Shown here: positions 9,927-21,258 of the stretch, piece by piece
Layout of the letters: the number at the start of each line of letters is the position of its first letter
Numbering within the stretch: the stretch's first letter is position 1
Assembly: GCF_950295315.1 (NCBI RefSeq)
Contig: NW_026647342.1
Span: 31,062 to 95,061, forward strand
Source: Erinaceus europaeus
Taxonomy: Eukaryota > Chordata > Mammalia > Eulipotyphla > Erinaceidae
Direction: 5' to 3'
Length of the DNA: 64,000 nt
Position numbers and translations under genes: made by a program
The notes under the pieces: generated by a model
Told to the model about the DNA's origin: nothing
Database searches by the model: none
What the model saw: the letters and a program-made list of their open reading frames with translations, nothing else

Positions 9927-10690
9927 CTCAGCTATTTCATCTTTCAGCTCTCTAATTACCGGGAGATGGCTAGTGCTTTCTTTCAGAGTTTTATTTGCTC
10001 TTTCCCCTAATACCTCAATTCGTGTTTGGATTTTCTCCTCAAAACCCGTTGGGGGGTTTTATCTGGACTTTTTGTCCTGGTTCATTTCTCCAATGTTTCT
10101 TCTTGTTTTAATCATTGTATGTGGTGTGTTATGAGGTTCCCCTCTCAGTACTATTCAATCCACTAATCACACTTGCTTGGATGACTTGTATCTAAGTAAG
10201 GTACTTAGATTTCACAGCCATGAAGTCTTGTTGTGTTCTCAGGTGATCTTCTTTGTTGTTCTTAGTTGACTGAGGAGAGTAGAGAGGTACAACTGCTGCT
10301 ACTCTGTGCTAGTTATTACTGGCCAGCAGGTGGTGTGATTTTAATCTCTAGGCTTGTCTTGTTTGTATTATCTGTGGAGGGTAGAATGGGGTGGGGGTGG
10401 TTGTTTTGTGTTCACAAATGCTCTGTCTTATGTTGTGTCTTTGCCGTAAATTCAGAAGACTTAAAACCCCTTGAGTCAAAGATTGAGAGGTTTTTCTTTG
10501 GGCACTCAGAACAACCTTCACTGCTTGCTGTGCTTAAAGTGAAATCAACAAAATTGTGCAGCTCAGTGCTTTGTCACCCAGAGGTCTAATTTGACTTTGC
10601 TGGTCTTCAACCATACCCCTTTTTGCCCCAACCACACAAGAGCACCCACCTGAGGCTGCAGATCTTTTGCCTGTACATTATGACTTCAGT

Positions 10691-11605
10691 TGGGTCTCTT
10701 GTTGTATTTATTTGTTGTTTTGGGTAGACAGGTGATTCCCAGTTATCCTATGGCCATGCCTCCCAGAAGTGACTCTTCTCCTCTCAATCCCCTACTGCCT
10801 TTGCTGATCTCAAGCAAATCAGTGTTACCATTACCGTCATACCAAAGTTCACTTCCAAATGTATCTAGAGATGTCAACCCTCCAACTAAAATAATCTTGT
10901 GAGTCTTTACTTCATGCATGGGACTACCTAGCTCCATTTCAAATGTTGCACCCTCTAACAATGTTACAGACCCTGAAGACCAGACCTGACTCCGATTCCA
11001 GAGTCCTTTACTTTGGTGTGATACCCCTATTCTCAACTCTAACACCACCTTCCCAAATAATATTTTAATTTCACCTTCATGTTAGCTATCTGGCTCAGCC
11101 AAAAATTATTAAATACATACATAGAATAAACTTATTTACTCGCTTTTTCCTACATGAATACCCCTAGTTACATCTGCCCTATTCTGACCTTTGGATTCCT
11201 GCTTATTAAACCTTTTGTCCTGCTTTCTATCTTATTGCTTTTCATTCACCAAGTTGCAGATGCTACTGATTCCGTCTTGAAATCCCATGACAGATGACCT
11301 CACAAATGTGTTCTGGAACCTCGTTTCTCCAGAACCCTACCCCACAAGGAAAAGATATGAATAAACTGGAGGTATGAACTGAACTGCCAATGTCCATGTC
11401 CAGCAGAGAAGCAATTACAGGAGTCAGACCATCTACTTTATGAATCCCAAAAGGGTTTTTTGTCCATACTCCCAGAGGGATAAAGGATAGGGAAGTTTCC
11501 AATGGAGGGACACGGAACTCTGGTGGTGGGAAATGTATGTAATTATGCCCCTGTTATCTTACAATCATGTCAATCATTTTTAAGTGATTATTAAAGTTTT
11601 TAAAA
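10691..11605. mobile_element. LINE-like family B copy with inverted 5' part
   Basis: 10691-11060 matches the minus-oriented copy at 31180-31300, whereas about 11160-11605 matches plus-oriented copies (compare 23400-23780) and ends in an A-rich tail. The two halves therefore face each other. This is the pattern left by twin priming during LINE insertion. Confidence 0.55.
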
Positions 11606-11639
11606 AATAATATAAATATAATATCTTTTTAAAAGAATG

Positions 11640-11788
11640 AGAGGGACCCCACCTGCAGGGGGAAAGCTTCACAAGTGGTGAAGCAGTGCTGGAGGTGTCA
11701 TCTCTCTCCCTCTCTATCAGCCCCTTCCCTCTCATTTTTGACTGTCTCTATCCAAAAAAAATAAATAAATAAAGATTAAAAACAAATA
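11640..11788 (+). mobile_element. SINE-B, 5'-truncated
   Basis: Begins at 'ccccacctgcagggggaaag', continues with the family-B body and ends in an (AAAT)-rich tail. No promoter boxes remain. Confidence 0.8.
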
Positions 11789-13404
11789 ATGAGAGGGAGA
11801 TGGATGGATAGATGAATAGATGGATGACATGGAGTCAGAGAAGATGAAGAAGAACGAAAAGAAAAAGAGGGGTGCTAGTGGTGAAGACAGGATTGGGAGT
11901 GAAGATGGACTTGGGGGTTGGACCACAGCGGAAGCTGGTCTGTCTGAGCTGCTCAGCACTTAGTAGCTTCAGATCTCTCAGGTTGTACTTTATAGCCTGG
12001 ACATTCCATTTAACTCAAAATCCTGCCTTTTCTTGTGGAACCCCAAGTATTGCCACCTTGTGCAGACTAGATGCCAGAACAAGCTCTGAGGCCTCTGGTC
12101 TCACTCTAGGGGCTTGTTCCAGATCTGACCAAGGAACTGCACTCTCTGTGTCTGCTGTGGAATTTTCCAGAGAAGCCCTCGGGTACAAACAGACGCTAAG
12201 AAACAGAAGGAGTCCTCCACTCAGGCTTTCCAACCCTTCCCCTCTCTCCCTCCTGGAAATTCTGGTGACCCTGACTCTGGAAATCTCCCCCCTAGAGTCA
12301 CTCCCTCCCAGCAGGCCCAGCTGCCTTCCTCAGGATTACTTCTAACTCACCCTGGTGTGCACTTCATTCACCCAATTGTCTTAATTATTATGCTAATTAG
12401 AAAGCGCTTCCCCTTATTGAATCAGCATTTGGAAACTCCCCAGGGGACCGGGTGGAGTGGGCTGGACTTCCACTGAGAGGTGTGGAGTCCCAGCTCCAGG
12501 CAGCTGGGCAGCAAATTCTCTGTGGGATGAAAGCACAGCTTTGCAGAAATGGCAGGAAGTAGGGTCTATTCATATTTTCCTGTTGCTTTCTCTTTCCTTT
12601 ATTTGATGTTTAAAGGAGAGAAAATGCCCACATGCTCTGAGCAAATGTTCTTTCCAAGTTTCTTGTGGAAGGACAGGGAAACCTACTTCAAATGGTTGGC
12701 CACACTTTTTTTTTTTTCTAATTAGGGAAATTGACCTACTGAGGAAAATGAAATCTGAATTTCCTAAATAAGCATCCCAAATGTTGACTGTCTGCCAATG
12801 TGGTGAATGTGGGCTCCTCTGGGGACAGAGGAAGGTTTGATTGAACCCCTTGGCATTATGTCTTCATAAATGGCTTTGACTTGTTCTAATTAGTCAGCTC
12901 AATAAAATAAGCAATTTTACGCTTTTTCTCAAAAATCTTTCGGGTACTTAGCGTGAAGGCTGAAATGTACTAGGCAGGGCTGGGTACTTACGCTTTATTG
13001 GAGCTGGTAAAGACATACTGTAGTCTTGCTTTTAAGGTAACAGGTAAATTATCTGCAGTTTCATTGGCTGAGCTAATTGAGCAGAGCAAATCCTGAAAAC
13101 TCCTGGCTCCTTGGGGTTGGGGGGAGCTCCTCCCTGGGGGCGTGGCTCCTTCCCTGGGGCGTGGTTCATCACTGGGGGCCTGGGGCCCCTGTCTGTAGGG
13201 TGTAGATGCTGATGCAAACCAGCGAGAGCAGGCTTAGGCATTCAGCAGGCAAACACCTTACCTGACTGGAGGGGTAGGAACAGAATGAGCATTCATATCA
13301 ATTCAATACAGGTTCTGAAGCATCTAGGGAAAAAGAAAGGTGATCTGAGTGGATCAAAGAAGTTTCCAGGACAAGGGCAAGTGGAGTGAGCATTGTCAGG
13401 AGAT
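11789..13404. other. single-copy block, no gene seen
   Basis: About 1.6 kb without recognisable repeats. A 157-codon frame at 11872-12345 is rich in Ser and Leu, has no family resemblance and is probably chance. The AT-rich middle part is listed separately as a possible conserved element. Confidence 0.5.
12355..13080. other. possible conserved non-coding element
   Basis: Repeat-free AT-rich DNA with clustered homeodomain-type cores: TTAATTATTATGCTAATTAG at 12379-12400, TTCTAATTAG at about 12715 and again near 12890. The composition resembles conserved vertebrate enhancers, but I cannot align it to another species here. This is inference only. Confidence 0.3.
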
Positions 13405-13860
13405 CTCTTTTGTTGTAGTTGTAAAGATTTGTTCAGAGGGAGAGATAGAGTGAGCGGGAGAGATAGAGGGGGGTGGAGAGACAGAATGAATATGAGAGAA
13501 GGGGCCAGGTGATGGTGGACCTGGTTGAGCACATATGTTACAATGTGCAAGGACCCAGGTTCAAGCCCATGGTCCCCACATGTAGGGGGAAAGCTTCATA
13601 AGTGGTGAAGCAGGGCTATAGGTGTTTCTCTGTCTCTTTCCCTCTCTATATCCCCTTTCCTCTCGATTTCTGGCTGTCTCAATCAAATAAATAAAGATAA
13701 CAAAAATTAAAAGAGAGAATATGAGAGAAAAAGAGAGAGAGAACCTGAATACTGCTTAGCTCAGGTACAAGTAGATACCTGGGACCAGCCCTCCACTCTG
13801 GGGCCTCAGGCATGTAAGTTGTTTCCCTACCCAGCTGAGTTATCTTCTAGGCCCCACCTT
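13405..13860 (-). mobile_element. old SINE split by SINE-B
   Basis: The older minus-strand SINE has its head at about 13735-13860 ('ggggcctagaagataactca' in reverse) and GA-rich tail remnants at about 13405-13487. A younger SINE-B sits in the middle. Confidence 0.5.
13501..13716 (+). mobile_element. SINE-B, full length
   Basis: Starts GGGGCCAGGTGATGGTGG, has the B-box-like 'ggttcaagccc', the family body and the tail AATAAATAAAGATAAC. A perfect 13-bp target duplication GAATATGAGAGAA lies at 13488-13500 and 13717-13729. Confidence 0.9.
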
Positions 13861-13904
13861 GGAAGGAGGTCTCAAGGGCAGAGGAACACCACCCTTAGAC
13901 ATAG

Positions 13905-14250
13905 GAAGACTTTTCTTTTTTTGTTTTTGTTTTTTGTTTTCCTCTTTTTCAAAATTTATTTTTGGTTTATTTATTTATTTAAAAAAGGAGACATTAATAA
14001 AACCATAGGATAAGAGGGGTACAACTCCACACAATTCCCACCAGCAGATCTCCATATCCTACCCCCTCCCCTGATAGCATTCCTATTCTTTATCCCTCTG
14101 GGAGTATGGACCCAAGGTTATTGTGGGATGCAGAAGGTGGAAGGTCTGGCTTCTGTAATTGCTTCCCTGCTGAACATGGGTGTTGACTGGTCCATCCATA
14201 CTCCCAGCCTGTCTCTTTCTTTCCCTATAGTATAGTAGGAAGACTCTTAT
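13905..14250 (-). mobile_element. LINE-like family B 3' end
   Basis: The T-rich low end (the A-tail in minus sense) is followed by the reverse of the family-B 3' UTR: 'ttatggttttattaatgt', then 'gggtccatactcccagaggg', 'accttccaccttctgcatcc' and 'caattacagaagcc'. Similarity fades above about 14250. Confidence 0.7.
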
Positions 14251-14967
14251 TAACCTATAGGGGACTTTAGGGGGTTCCAGAGGACAGGGATGGTTCTGGT
14301 TCAGAGAAGGCAGCTCAGAAATCAAGAAACTTAAAGACAGTGCTGGACTCATGATCAATGGAGCTGCCTGGAGGGCAGACATCTCCTGCTCTGTATAGAA
14401 GGTGGCTGAATGGTGCCTCGAGATCCCTTTACTGCCCAACCATCATTGGCCCTAACTGGCCCTGGATGTAGGTTCTGACCATCTCCAGAGGCTCCCTAAT
14501 CTCAACTTGAGCTAGTGTCACTGATACGGGCATAAAGGGACCAGCATAATTAGGCCCCCCCACCTGCCCCTACCATGCAGGGCAGCAGAACTCTGGCAAG
14601 GGGGGGAGGGGCTTCCTTAACAACAGCACAGAGAGCAGAAAGACAGAACATTGGGATGTGGGGGAAGAGGATCACAGTATTCATGGAGGAGGAGGAGACA
14701 GAGAAGGTGTTAGGAGAAGCTGGGCAAGATGGATAGATGTGTTAAGTTGAATGGAAAGAGAAAATGAGGTATGGAGAGCTGAACAGAAGGGGAACAAGAA
14801 GAATCAGAATAAACAAGCAACTGTCACACTGACACCTTCTGAGAGTCAAAGGGGGTTTTCTGTGTACTGAGCACCTAAGGGATGAACATGTGGGGAAAGT
14901 TAAAGAAAAAAAATGATAACATTTTTTAGCTTCTATAATCTTGCCTCCTCTTTGCTGTGGGGAGGGA
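14251..14967. other. sequence without clear assignment
   Basis: May include a diverged upstream part of the family-B element to about 14480, then purine-rich single-copy DNA. No gene seen. Confidence 0.4.
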
Positions 14968-14987
14968 GAAAGAAAACTGGGTCAGAA

Positions 14988-16504
14988 GAACTGGAGGCAT
15001 CACACACCCAGATCTCAAATTGTATTCTAGGGCCATTGTCATAAAAAATGCTTGGTACTAGAACATGAATAGACACAATGACCAGTAGAATAGAATTGAG
15101 AGCCCAGAAGTAAGCCCCCACACCTATGGATATCTAATCTTTGACAGAGGTGGCCAGAAATTAAATGGGGAAAGCAGAGTCTCTTCAACAAATGGTGTTA
15201 GAAAAATGGTCTGAAACATGCAGAAGAATGAAACTGAACCACTATATTTCACCAAATACAAACGTAAATTCCAAGTGGATCAAAGACTTGGATGTTGGAC
15301 CACAAACTACCAGATACTTAGAGGAGAATATTGGCAGAACTCTTTTCCGTATAAATTCTAAAGACAACTTCAATGAAATGAATCCAATTACAAAGAAGAC
15401 GAAGACAAGCATAAACCTATGGGACTACATCAAATTAAAAAGCCTCTGCACAGCAAAAGAAACCACTACCCAAACCAAGAGACCTTTCACTGAATGGGAA
15501 ACATCTTTACATGCCATACATGTAATGGGAAACATTTACATGCCATACATTAGATAAGAGGCTAATAACCAAAATATATCAAGACCTTGCCAAACTCAAC
15601 AACAAGAAAACAAATAACCCCATACAAAAATGGGGAGAGGACATGGACAGAATATTCACACAGAAGAGATCCAGAAGGCTGAGAAACACATGAAAAAATG
15701 CTCCAAGTCTTTGATTATCAGAGGAATGCAAATAAAGACAACAATGAGATGCGACTTCACTCCTGTGAGAATTGCCATACATTAGAAAAGGTAACAGCAG
15801 CAAATGCTGGAGAGGTTGAGGGGTCAAAGGCACCCTCCTGCACTGCTGCTGGGAATGTCAATTGGTCCAACCTCTGTGGAGAACAGTCTGGAGAACTCTC
15901 AGAAGGCTAGAAATGGACCTACCCTATGATCCTGCAATTCCTCTCCTGGGGATATATCCTAAGGAACCCAACACACCCATCCAAAATGATCTGTGTGCAC
16001 GTATGTTCTTAGCAGCACAATTTTTAATAGTCAAAGCCTGGAAGCAACCCAGGTGTCCAACAACAGATGAGTGGCTGAGCAAGTTGTGGTATATATACAA
16101 AATGAAATACTACTCAACTATAAAAAATGGTGACTTCATCGTTGTCAGCTGATCTTGGGTGGATCTTGAAAAATTCATGTTAAGTGAAATAAGTCAGAAA
16201 CAGAAGGCTGAATATGGGATGATCTTACTCTCAGGCAGAAGTTGAAAAACAAGTTCAGAAGAGCTAACACAAGTATAACCTGAACTGGAATTTGTGTATT
16301 GCACAAAAGTAAAAGACTCTGGGGTGGGTGCGGGGGGGGGGGGGGGGGAGGAGGACAGAATACAGGTCCAAAAAGGATGACATAGGACCTAGTGGGGGTT
16401 GTATTTTTATATGGAAAGCTGGGAAATGTTATGCATGTACAAACTATTGTATTTACTCTCGAATATAAAACATTGATTCCCAATAAAGAAATTAAAAAAA
16501 GAAA
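14988..16504 (+). mobile_element. L1 insertion, 5'-truncated, with target duplication
   Basis: Contains the C-terminal third of L1 ORF2, the 3' UTR and a short A-rich tail. A perfect 20-bp target duplication (GAAAGAAAACTGGGTCAGAA) lies at 14968-14987 and 16505-16524, so the borders are secure. The 3' UTR carries a G-homopolymer of about 18 bases near 16331-16348. Frames are broken, so it is not active. Confidence 0.93.
15165..15557 (+). pseudogene. L1 ORF2 C-terminal fragment
   Basis: 130 open codons of L1 ORF2p C-terminal sequence, recognisable by 'QQMVLEKWSETCRRMKLNHY', 'RYLEENIGRTLF' and 'NLWDYIKLKSLCTAKE'. The frame is lost after about 15557, and the later ORF2 end (15862-16152, other frame) is displaced by indels. 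Reverse transcriptase and endonuclease domains are absent. Confidence 0.88.
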
Positions 16505-16524
16505 GAAAGAAAACTGGGTCAGAA

Positions 16525-16944
16525 CCAACATGCCAATATCTTCTTCTGTAAGCCCAAAGCTGACTTCCACCCGGCCGTATAAGTATATAAGGGGTGGTCA
16601 AACCTTGTCCTGGGCTGAAAGCTTCCAGAATGATTTGGGCTTTTGGCCTGCACAAAGTCTCCTTTTTCCTTCATGCAATGCTGACTCCAGTCTCCTTGAT
16701 GTTCTAGTGGGATTCCTAGGCTGGCTACCTTAACACAGGTCCACCGATCTACTTAGATATGACTGCTGTTACCCTGGGAGAAATGGGGTGGCCTAGGTCT
16801 GTCTCTATCTCTCTTACATCTTCTCATCTCTTTCCCCTCTCTCATTGGTCCTTCTTTCCTTTCTCTTTCTTATTCCTGACCTCCTCTCTCCCCTGTATCA
16901 TAGTGGGTATTGAATTACAGGGACAAGAGGGAAGGGTTTATAGA
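16525..16944. other. single-copy sequence
   Basis: No repeat or gene recognised between the L1 target duplication and the old SINE. Confidence 0.45.
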
Positions 16945-17165
16945 TAGAAGATAGCTCAGTCAGTAGGGGGGTATGTCTTGCCCCCCTAATGAGCTGCTGA
17001 GTTCAAGGCCTAGAACAACATAGGACTACCATGGAACTGAGCACCACTACTGTGGTTCTCTCTCTCTCTCTCTCTCCCTTTCTCTCTCTCTATCTCTCTT
17101 TCTGTCTCTCTTTCCCTTCCTCCTTCTCTCTCCTTCCCCTCCTCTCTCTACTTGAAAAAATGGAG
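16945..17165 (+). mobile_element. old tRNA-derived SINE with CT-rich tail
   Basis: 'agctcagtcagtaggg' resembles an A box and 'gagttcaaggcc' a decayed B box. A (CT)n-rich stretch at about 17056-17145 follows. It is similar to the pieces at 4545 and 45358. Confidence 0.5.
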
Positions 17166-17252
17166 TTGGTAGCAGTAAAATTGCACATGCACAAGGTCCT
17201 GGCACTGCAAACTAACACATAAGTAAATAAATCCTAGTGCCAGAACTCACAG

Positions 17253-17253
<1 letters not shown>

Positions 17254-17311
<58 letters not shown>
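17254..17311. repeat. (CA)n microsatellite
   Basis: About 29 uninterrupted CA units. Confidence 0.97.
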
Positions 17312-17312
<1 letters not shown>

Positions 17313-18980
17313 GCTCCAGAGCTAGGGGCGAGGCAGGGTGGGGAGCACACTCCCCTGACACCTGCCTCTCCCAGTGACCTGGCGGCAAGCTGAGACTGCT
17401 CTCTGGAGATGAGCCTTTCTTGACAGAAGAAATATTTGGCTGTCAAGTTTGCATTTCCATTCTGTGGGGGAGAAGACCTGTTGTTCCGCTCCTCTGTAAT
17501 GAAATACCATTCTCTATGCAGTGCAGAATTTGCATTTGCAAAAATCTTCTAAATGTTCCTGGCCAAAAAAGAGCATTCTGAGTGGGAGACAGGGTAGGGG
17601 CAGGGAGGGGGGGGGCAGGGGAGCAGATGCCATATTGGGTTCTCCAGATTCAGAGATTCTAGAGGCAAGGCTATAACAGGCCCCAGCTCCAGGATAAAGG
17701 GGTGGTAACGGAGGCTGAGAAAGTGGGAGAAACACCCACTCTGGCAGTAGGAACTGGGAACCCAGCACCCCTGGCCTGAGGCCAGAAGAGGCCAGATAAG
17801 GCCTAGGGAAGTTGCTGCCCACTGCCTGGCTCAGCTCACTGGCAGCATCCAGTCAAGCCTTCTTACCAGGGCCTTGTGGGCTGGAGGGATATCCTGGTAT
17901 GAGTCATTAGCACATTCTCAGTTAGGAATCAAAGACAGAAATGTGTCCCCAAGGAGACCCTTTGCAGGATGACAACAGTCTGAGCAAAGAGATTTCCACA
18001 GATTCTCTACCAGGGTGTTGTTAGGTCAGGACACCTCTGGGCAGCCCTAGCAACCTTTAAGTGGCGCTGCTGTGTGCCTGTGGCTATTTTTGTGGCCTGA
18101 GCAGCCTGTTCTTGTAAAGGAATACTAAGCACTAGGTATCCCAGCAGAACTGAATTTCCTCCCCAGTCAGCCCCCCTTGTCAGTGCCTATCCCCAGGTGA
18201 GAGACTGACCCACCCAGAGCCCACACCTTCCCTGCAGAGTGTTCAGTGGGTGATCTTGTTATTATACAGGACGTAGCTGCCTCACAGCTGTCTGCACCAC
18301 AGTCTGGTCCTACAGACCCTGAGCGATAGGGCCCTAGCCCCATCCTCTTAACCTTGCAGCCTCTGCCTCTGAAATGAGGCTTTCTGTTCTCAGCCTGCAT
18401 GGCCTATATGAGCTTGTACCATCCCTTTGTTCAGGATGCAGAATCCTTTAAGATCAGGATTCTTCCTGTGGCCCCTAATGTTAGTAAAGGTTTTCTCCTT
18501 CCTTTGACTTCATCAGGTGGCTTTGATTTCTGATCCTGCAATACAGTGAGGTCTGATTCAAGCTGTGGCTATACTCATTCACAAACAGCTCTTGCAGTCT
18601 GACCACGGACTGCATGCGGTTGTATGAAATAGTTGCAATCTCTTATACACTTTACCTGCTCTGTCCATGGTAACATTTTGCAAAACTGTATTCAGATATA
18701 TTGGTAACACATCACCACTCATCTTATTCTTTTTTGTTTGCTTTTTTTTTCTCTGTGTGCAATCTGGGTGTTTAACACCAGGGTCGAACTGTGTGTGCAC
18801 GACCAAGGTAAAGACAAGAGACAATGTCATCACAACCTCCTTTCTGCTGCGTTCTAGAGCCACCTACGCCACCTGTGACACAATCTGCTAGAGCTGACTT
18901 CTTTTGCTGAGCATTATTCTTCAGACATCCTTCTACATTATTAGGTGTCTATGTTGTTTCTTTTTTATTGCAGAGCAGCC
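17312..18980. other. single-copy block, no gene seen
   Basis: About 1.7 kb without recognisable repeats. A short AT-balanced stretch at about 17440-17580 looks more ordered than its surroundings. No frame resembles a known protein. Confidence 0.45.
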
Positions 18981-19122
18981 AGCCTTCCTCCCTTACTTCC
19001 CTCCTTCCTCCCTCCCTTCCTTCCCTCCCTCCCTCCCTCCCTCCCTCCCTCCTTCCTTCTTTCCTTCCTTCCTTCCTTCCTTCCTTCCTTCCTTCCTTCC
19101 TTCCTTCCTTCCTTCCTTCCTC
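18981..19122. repeat. (TTCC)n/(TCCC)n simple repeat
   Basis: A pyrimidine tract of CTTC/CCTC tetranucleotides about 140 bases long. Several open frames (Pro/Ser/Leu or Gly/Lys/Glu runs on either strand) are only translations of this repeat. Confidence 0.97.
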
Positions 19123-19151
19123 CCCTTTCTTTCTTAGAAAGGGGAAGAGAA

Positions 19152-19430
19152 GGGAGTCGGGTGGTAGCACAGTGGGTTAAGCGCAGGTGGCACAAAGCGC
19201 AAGATACCAGCGTAAGGTTCCCCGTTCGAGCCCCTGGTTCCCCATCTGCAGGGGAGTCTCTTCACAGGTGGTGAAACAGGTCTATAGATGTCTGTCCTTC
19301 TCTCCCCCTCTCTTCCCTTCCTTTCTTCTTTTCTCTCTGTCTTATTCAATACAATGACAACAATAAGAGCTACAACAATAAAACAACAAGGGCAACAGAA
19401 GGGAATAAATAAATAAATATTTTAAAAAAG
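19152..19430 (+). mobile_element. SINE-A
   Basis: Full-length tRNA-derived SINE-A: A-box region 'tggtagcacagtggg', B box 'cgttcgagccc', the body, then the (CAACAA)-type linker and the AATAAATAAATAAATATT tail. Confidence 0.88.
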
Positions 19431-19630
19431 ATGTTTGAGTGCACATTCTAAAATGCACAAGGACCCAGGTTGTAGCCCCTAGTCCTCACCTGCAAGGGGA
19501 AAGCTTTGTGAGTTGTGAAGCAGGGCTGCAGGTGTGTCTATTTCCCTCTCTTCTTCTTTCTCACCTCCTGCCTTTTCCATTTCTGGCTGTCTCTACCAAA
19601 TAAATAATAATAATTTTTAAAAATAAAAAA
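19431..19630 (+). mobile_element. SINE-B, slightly 5'-truncated
   Basis: Follows the SINE-A tail directly. It has 'caaggacccaggttgtagcccc', the family-B body and an A/T tail. Confidence 0.78.
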
Positions 19631-19659
19631 AGAACTTAAAAAATAATTTTTTTAAAAAA

Positions 19660-19785
19660 AGAAGGTGGGAGGGGAGGGAGAAAAAGAACCAGAGCATCAC
19701 TCTGACATGTGCCAATTTGGGATTCAAACTCAGGACCTTTTATCTGCAGGCTCAGTGTCATATCGACTCTACCACCTCCTAAGTA
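19660..19785 (-). mobile_element. old SINE fragment
   Basis: The reverse complement shows a tRNA-like head with 'ggttggtagagtcgat'-type sequence and 'gagtttgaatccc'. It is diverged. Confidence 0.5.
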
Positions 19786-19849
19786 GTTTTCCATGGTGTG
19801 GGTAATCCAGTCAATCTGGATTGTTTTCACTTTTGGTCAACTGATGGGC

Positions 19850-20472
19850 TCTTCGGTGGGGAGACCTCTTTCCCGGGCACAAACTCCTGGCTTATTTGCT
19901 GTGTTGCACACCAGATGCAGGGGCCTAACAGAATGTTCCGGGGCAGCAGGGTGGAGCCGTACAGGTCTCTCTCTCTGTGCCAGATGCTAGTGTCAAGGCG
20001 AAAGAAGACCCAGGGACTTGTGTCATGGACAACCTGTTTATTGAACAGTAAAGCAGGGTTTATAAGGGGTTGCAGAAGGAAGTGACGTGTATACCGTGTA
20101 TGGTAGGGAGGAAGGGGTCACAGGAGGAGGTGACATGTGCATAACATATACGTTAGGGAGGCAAAGGTTCTGGGGGTGTGTCAGGACTTTTCCAGTAATT
20201 GTCGAGCAAGAGGTTTAATGGGTTAAAGGAACGAGAAAGCAAGGCTATCAGTAACCAGCAGCCAGAATGGGAATCAGAGGGCAGAGAGAACATAGAGATA
20301 ATAAGAGAGTGGGCTATTGTGAGGCAGGGAGGTTGATAGGCGGGGCAGACCCTGGAGGCCGTGTCCTTCCTTGCTCGACCTCTTAGTAGAGAGAGACTGA
20401 TAGGATTGGCCGTGCCCCTCAGGCCCTCACTTCACAATGGGGTGTTCTGCCAAGCTCTACCGTGTCCTCACA
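19850..20472 (-). mobile_element. LTR-like element, low end uncertain
   Basis: The minus strand starts TGTGAGGACACGG at 20472 and has a poly(A) signal AATAAA (20037-20042 on the plus strand). A U5-like region follows, and the end could lie anywhere from about 19850 to 19991. I see no target duplication, and it is not family 1 or 2. An ERV LTR is the best guess, class unknown. Confidence 0.5.
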
Positions 20473-20600
20473 ATTCCCTACAGTCAACTACAAATAAAAC
20501 CCATGTAAACTGTGGTGTACATTTTAGTTGAATTTCAGTTTTCCTATATCCAGCATAAATGCTTACCAACACAGTCACTGAGCTGTCTGGTCATTGCATA

Positions 20601-20963
20601 TTAGGATCTTGAAGAGAGAGCCAGTGCAAGAATGCATGTCTGGTCCTGTTGATTGCACTTTCCTTTGACATCGTGTTTTGTCTCAGCCCATCTGATGGTG
20701 CACAGTGGCCTTGTTGTGGGGCCAGCTTGCATTTCCTCGGAAGCAGGTGCTGCTGAGGATCCTTTCATGTGCTCCTTTTCCATCTGTACATGCTCTTCAG
20801 TGAAGTTCTTGTCCCTGCATGATGCCCTTTTTCTAATTGGACTGTTGATTCTTATGCTAAAACTTGAGATTCCGCTATAGGATCTAGATATTAGTTCTTT
20901 GTTGGATATGTGGTTTGCAAATATTTTCTCCAAGTAGAATATAGTTTGTACTTTATCATTCAC
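20601..20963 (-). pseudogene. L1 ORF2 C-terminal fragment
   Basis: About 120 open codons on the minus strand. Residues such as 'IFYLEKIFANHISNKELISR' and 'NFTEEHVQMEKEHMK' match the L1 ORF2p C-terminal region, with the later 'EEMQAGPTTR' in the position of the '[10 protein letters not shown]' block. It lacks the catalytic domains and is a fossil. Confidence 0.75.
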
Positions 20964-21055
20964 TTCACTTGAATGTTTATAGAGGAAGAAGATTTTAATT
21001 TTAAGAGGTTCAATTCATGAATTCTTTCATTTTTGGATAATTTTATGAATAATTT

Positions 21056-21258
21056 ATTATTTCTTAATTTGATAGGACAGAAATAAATTGAGAGAAAGGG
21101 AGAAATGGGGAGAGAGAGAGACAGAGAGAAACTTGAAGTTCTGCTTCACCACTCATGAAGCTTGCTTGCCCCCTGAAGGTGAGGACTAGAGGTTTGAACC
21201 CAGGTCTTTGCACATGGTAGTGTGTACACTCAACAGGGTTCACCATGACCTAACCCTG
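21056..21258 (-). mobile_element. SINE-B
   Basis: Minus-strand family B: head near 21250, 'gaagcttcatgagtggtgaagca' in reverse, tail at the low end. It is inserted in the old L1. Confidence 0.78.

Larger units (their letters stand above)
7931..10690 (-). mobile_element. L1 copy with large internal deletions
   Basis: Going along the minus strand: a probable 5' UTR (about 10690-10150), ORF1 (about 10150-8700), the start of ORF2 with endonuclease remnants (about 8640-8215), a jump to the C-terminal part of ORF2 (8210-8100), and a 3' UTR piece (8095-7931). Most of ORF2, including reverse transcriptase, is missing. A solo LTR interrupts it at 9436-9926. Confidence 0.78.

Noticed and set aside
11872..12345. 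157-codon open frame
   Set aside because: Biased Ser/Leu composition, no recognisable domain, and an overlapping antisense frame. Chance is the simplest reading.
18904..19274. Pro/Leu/Ser-rich and Gly/Lys/Glu-rich frames on both strands
   Set aside because: They come from the (TTCC)n/(TCCC)n repeat.
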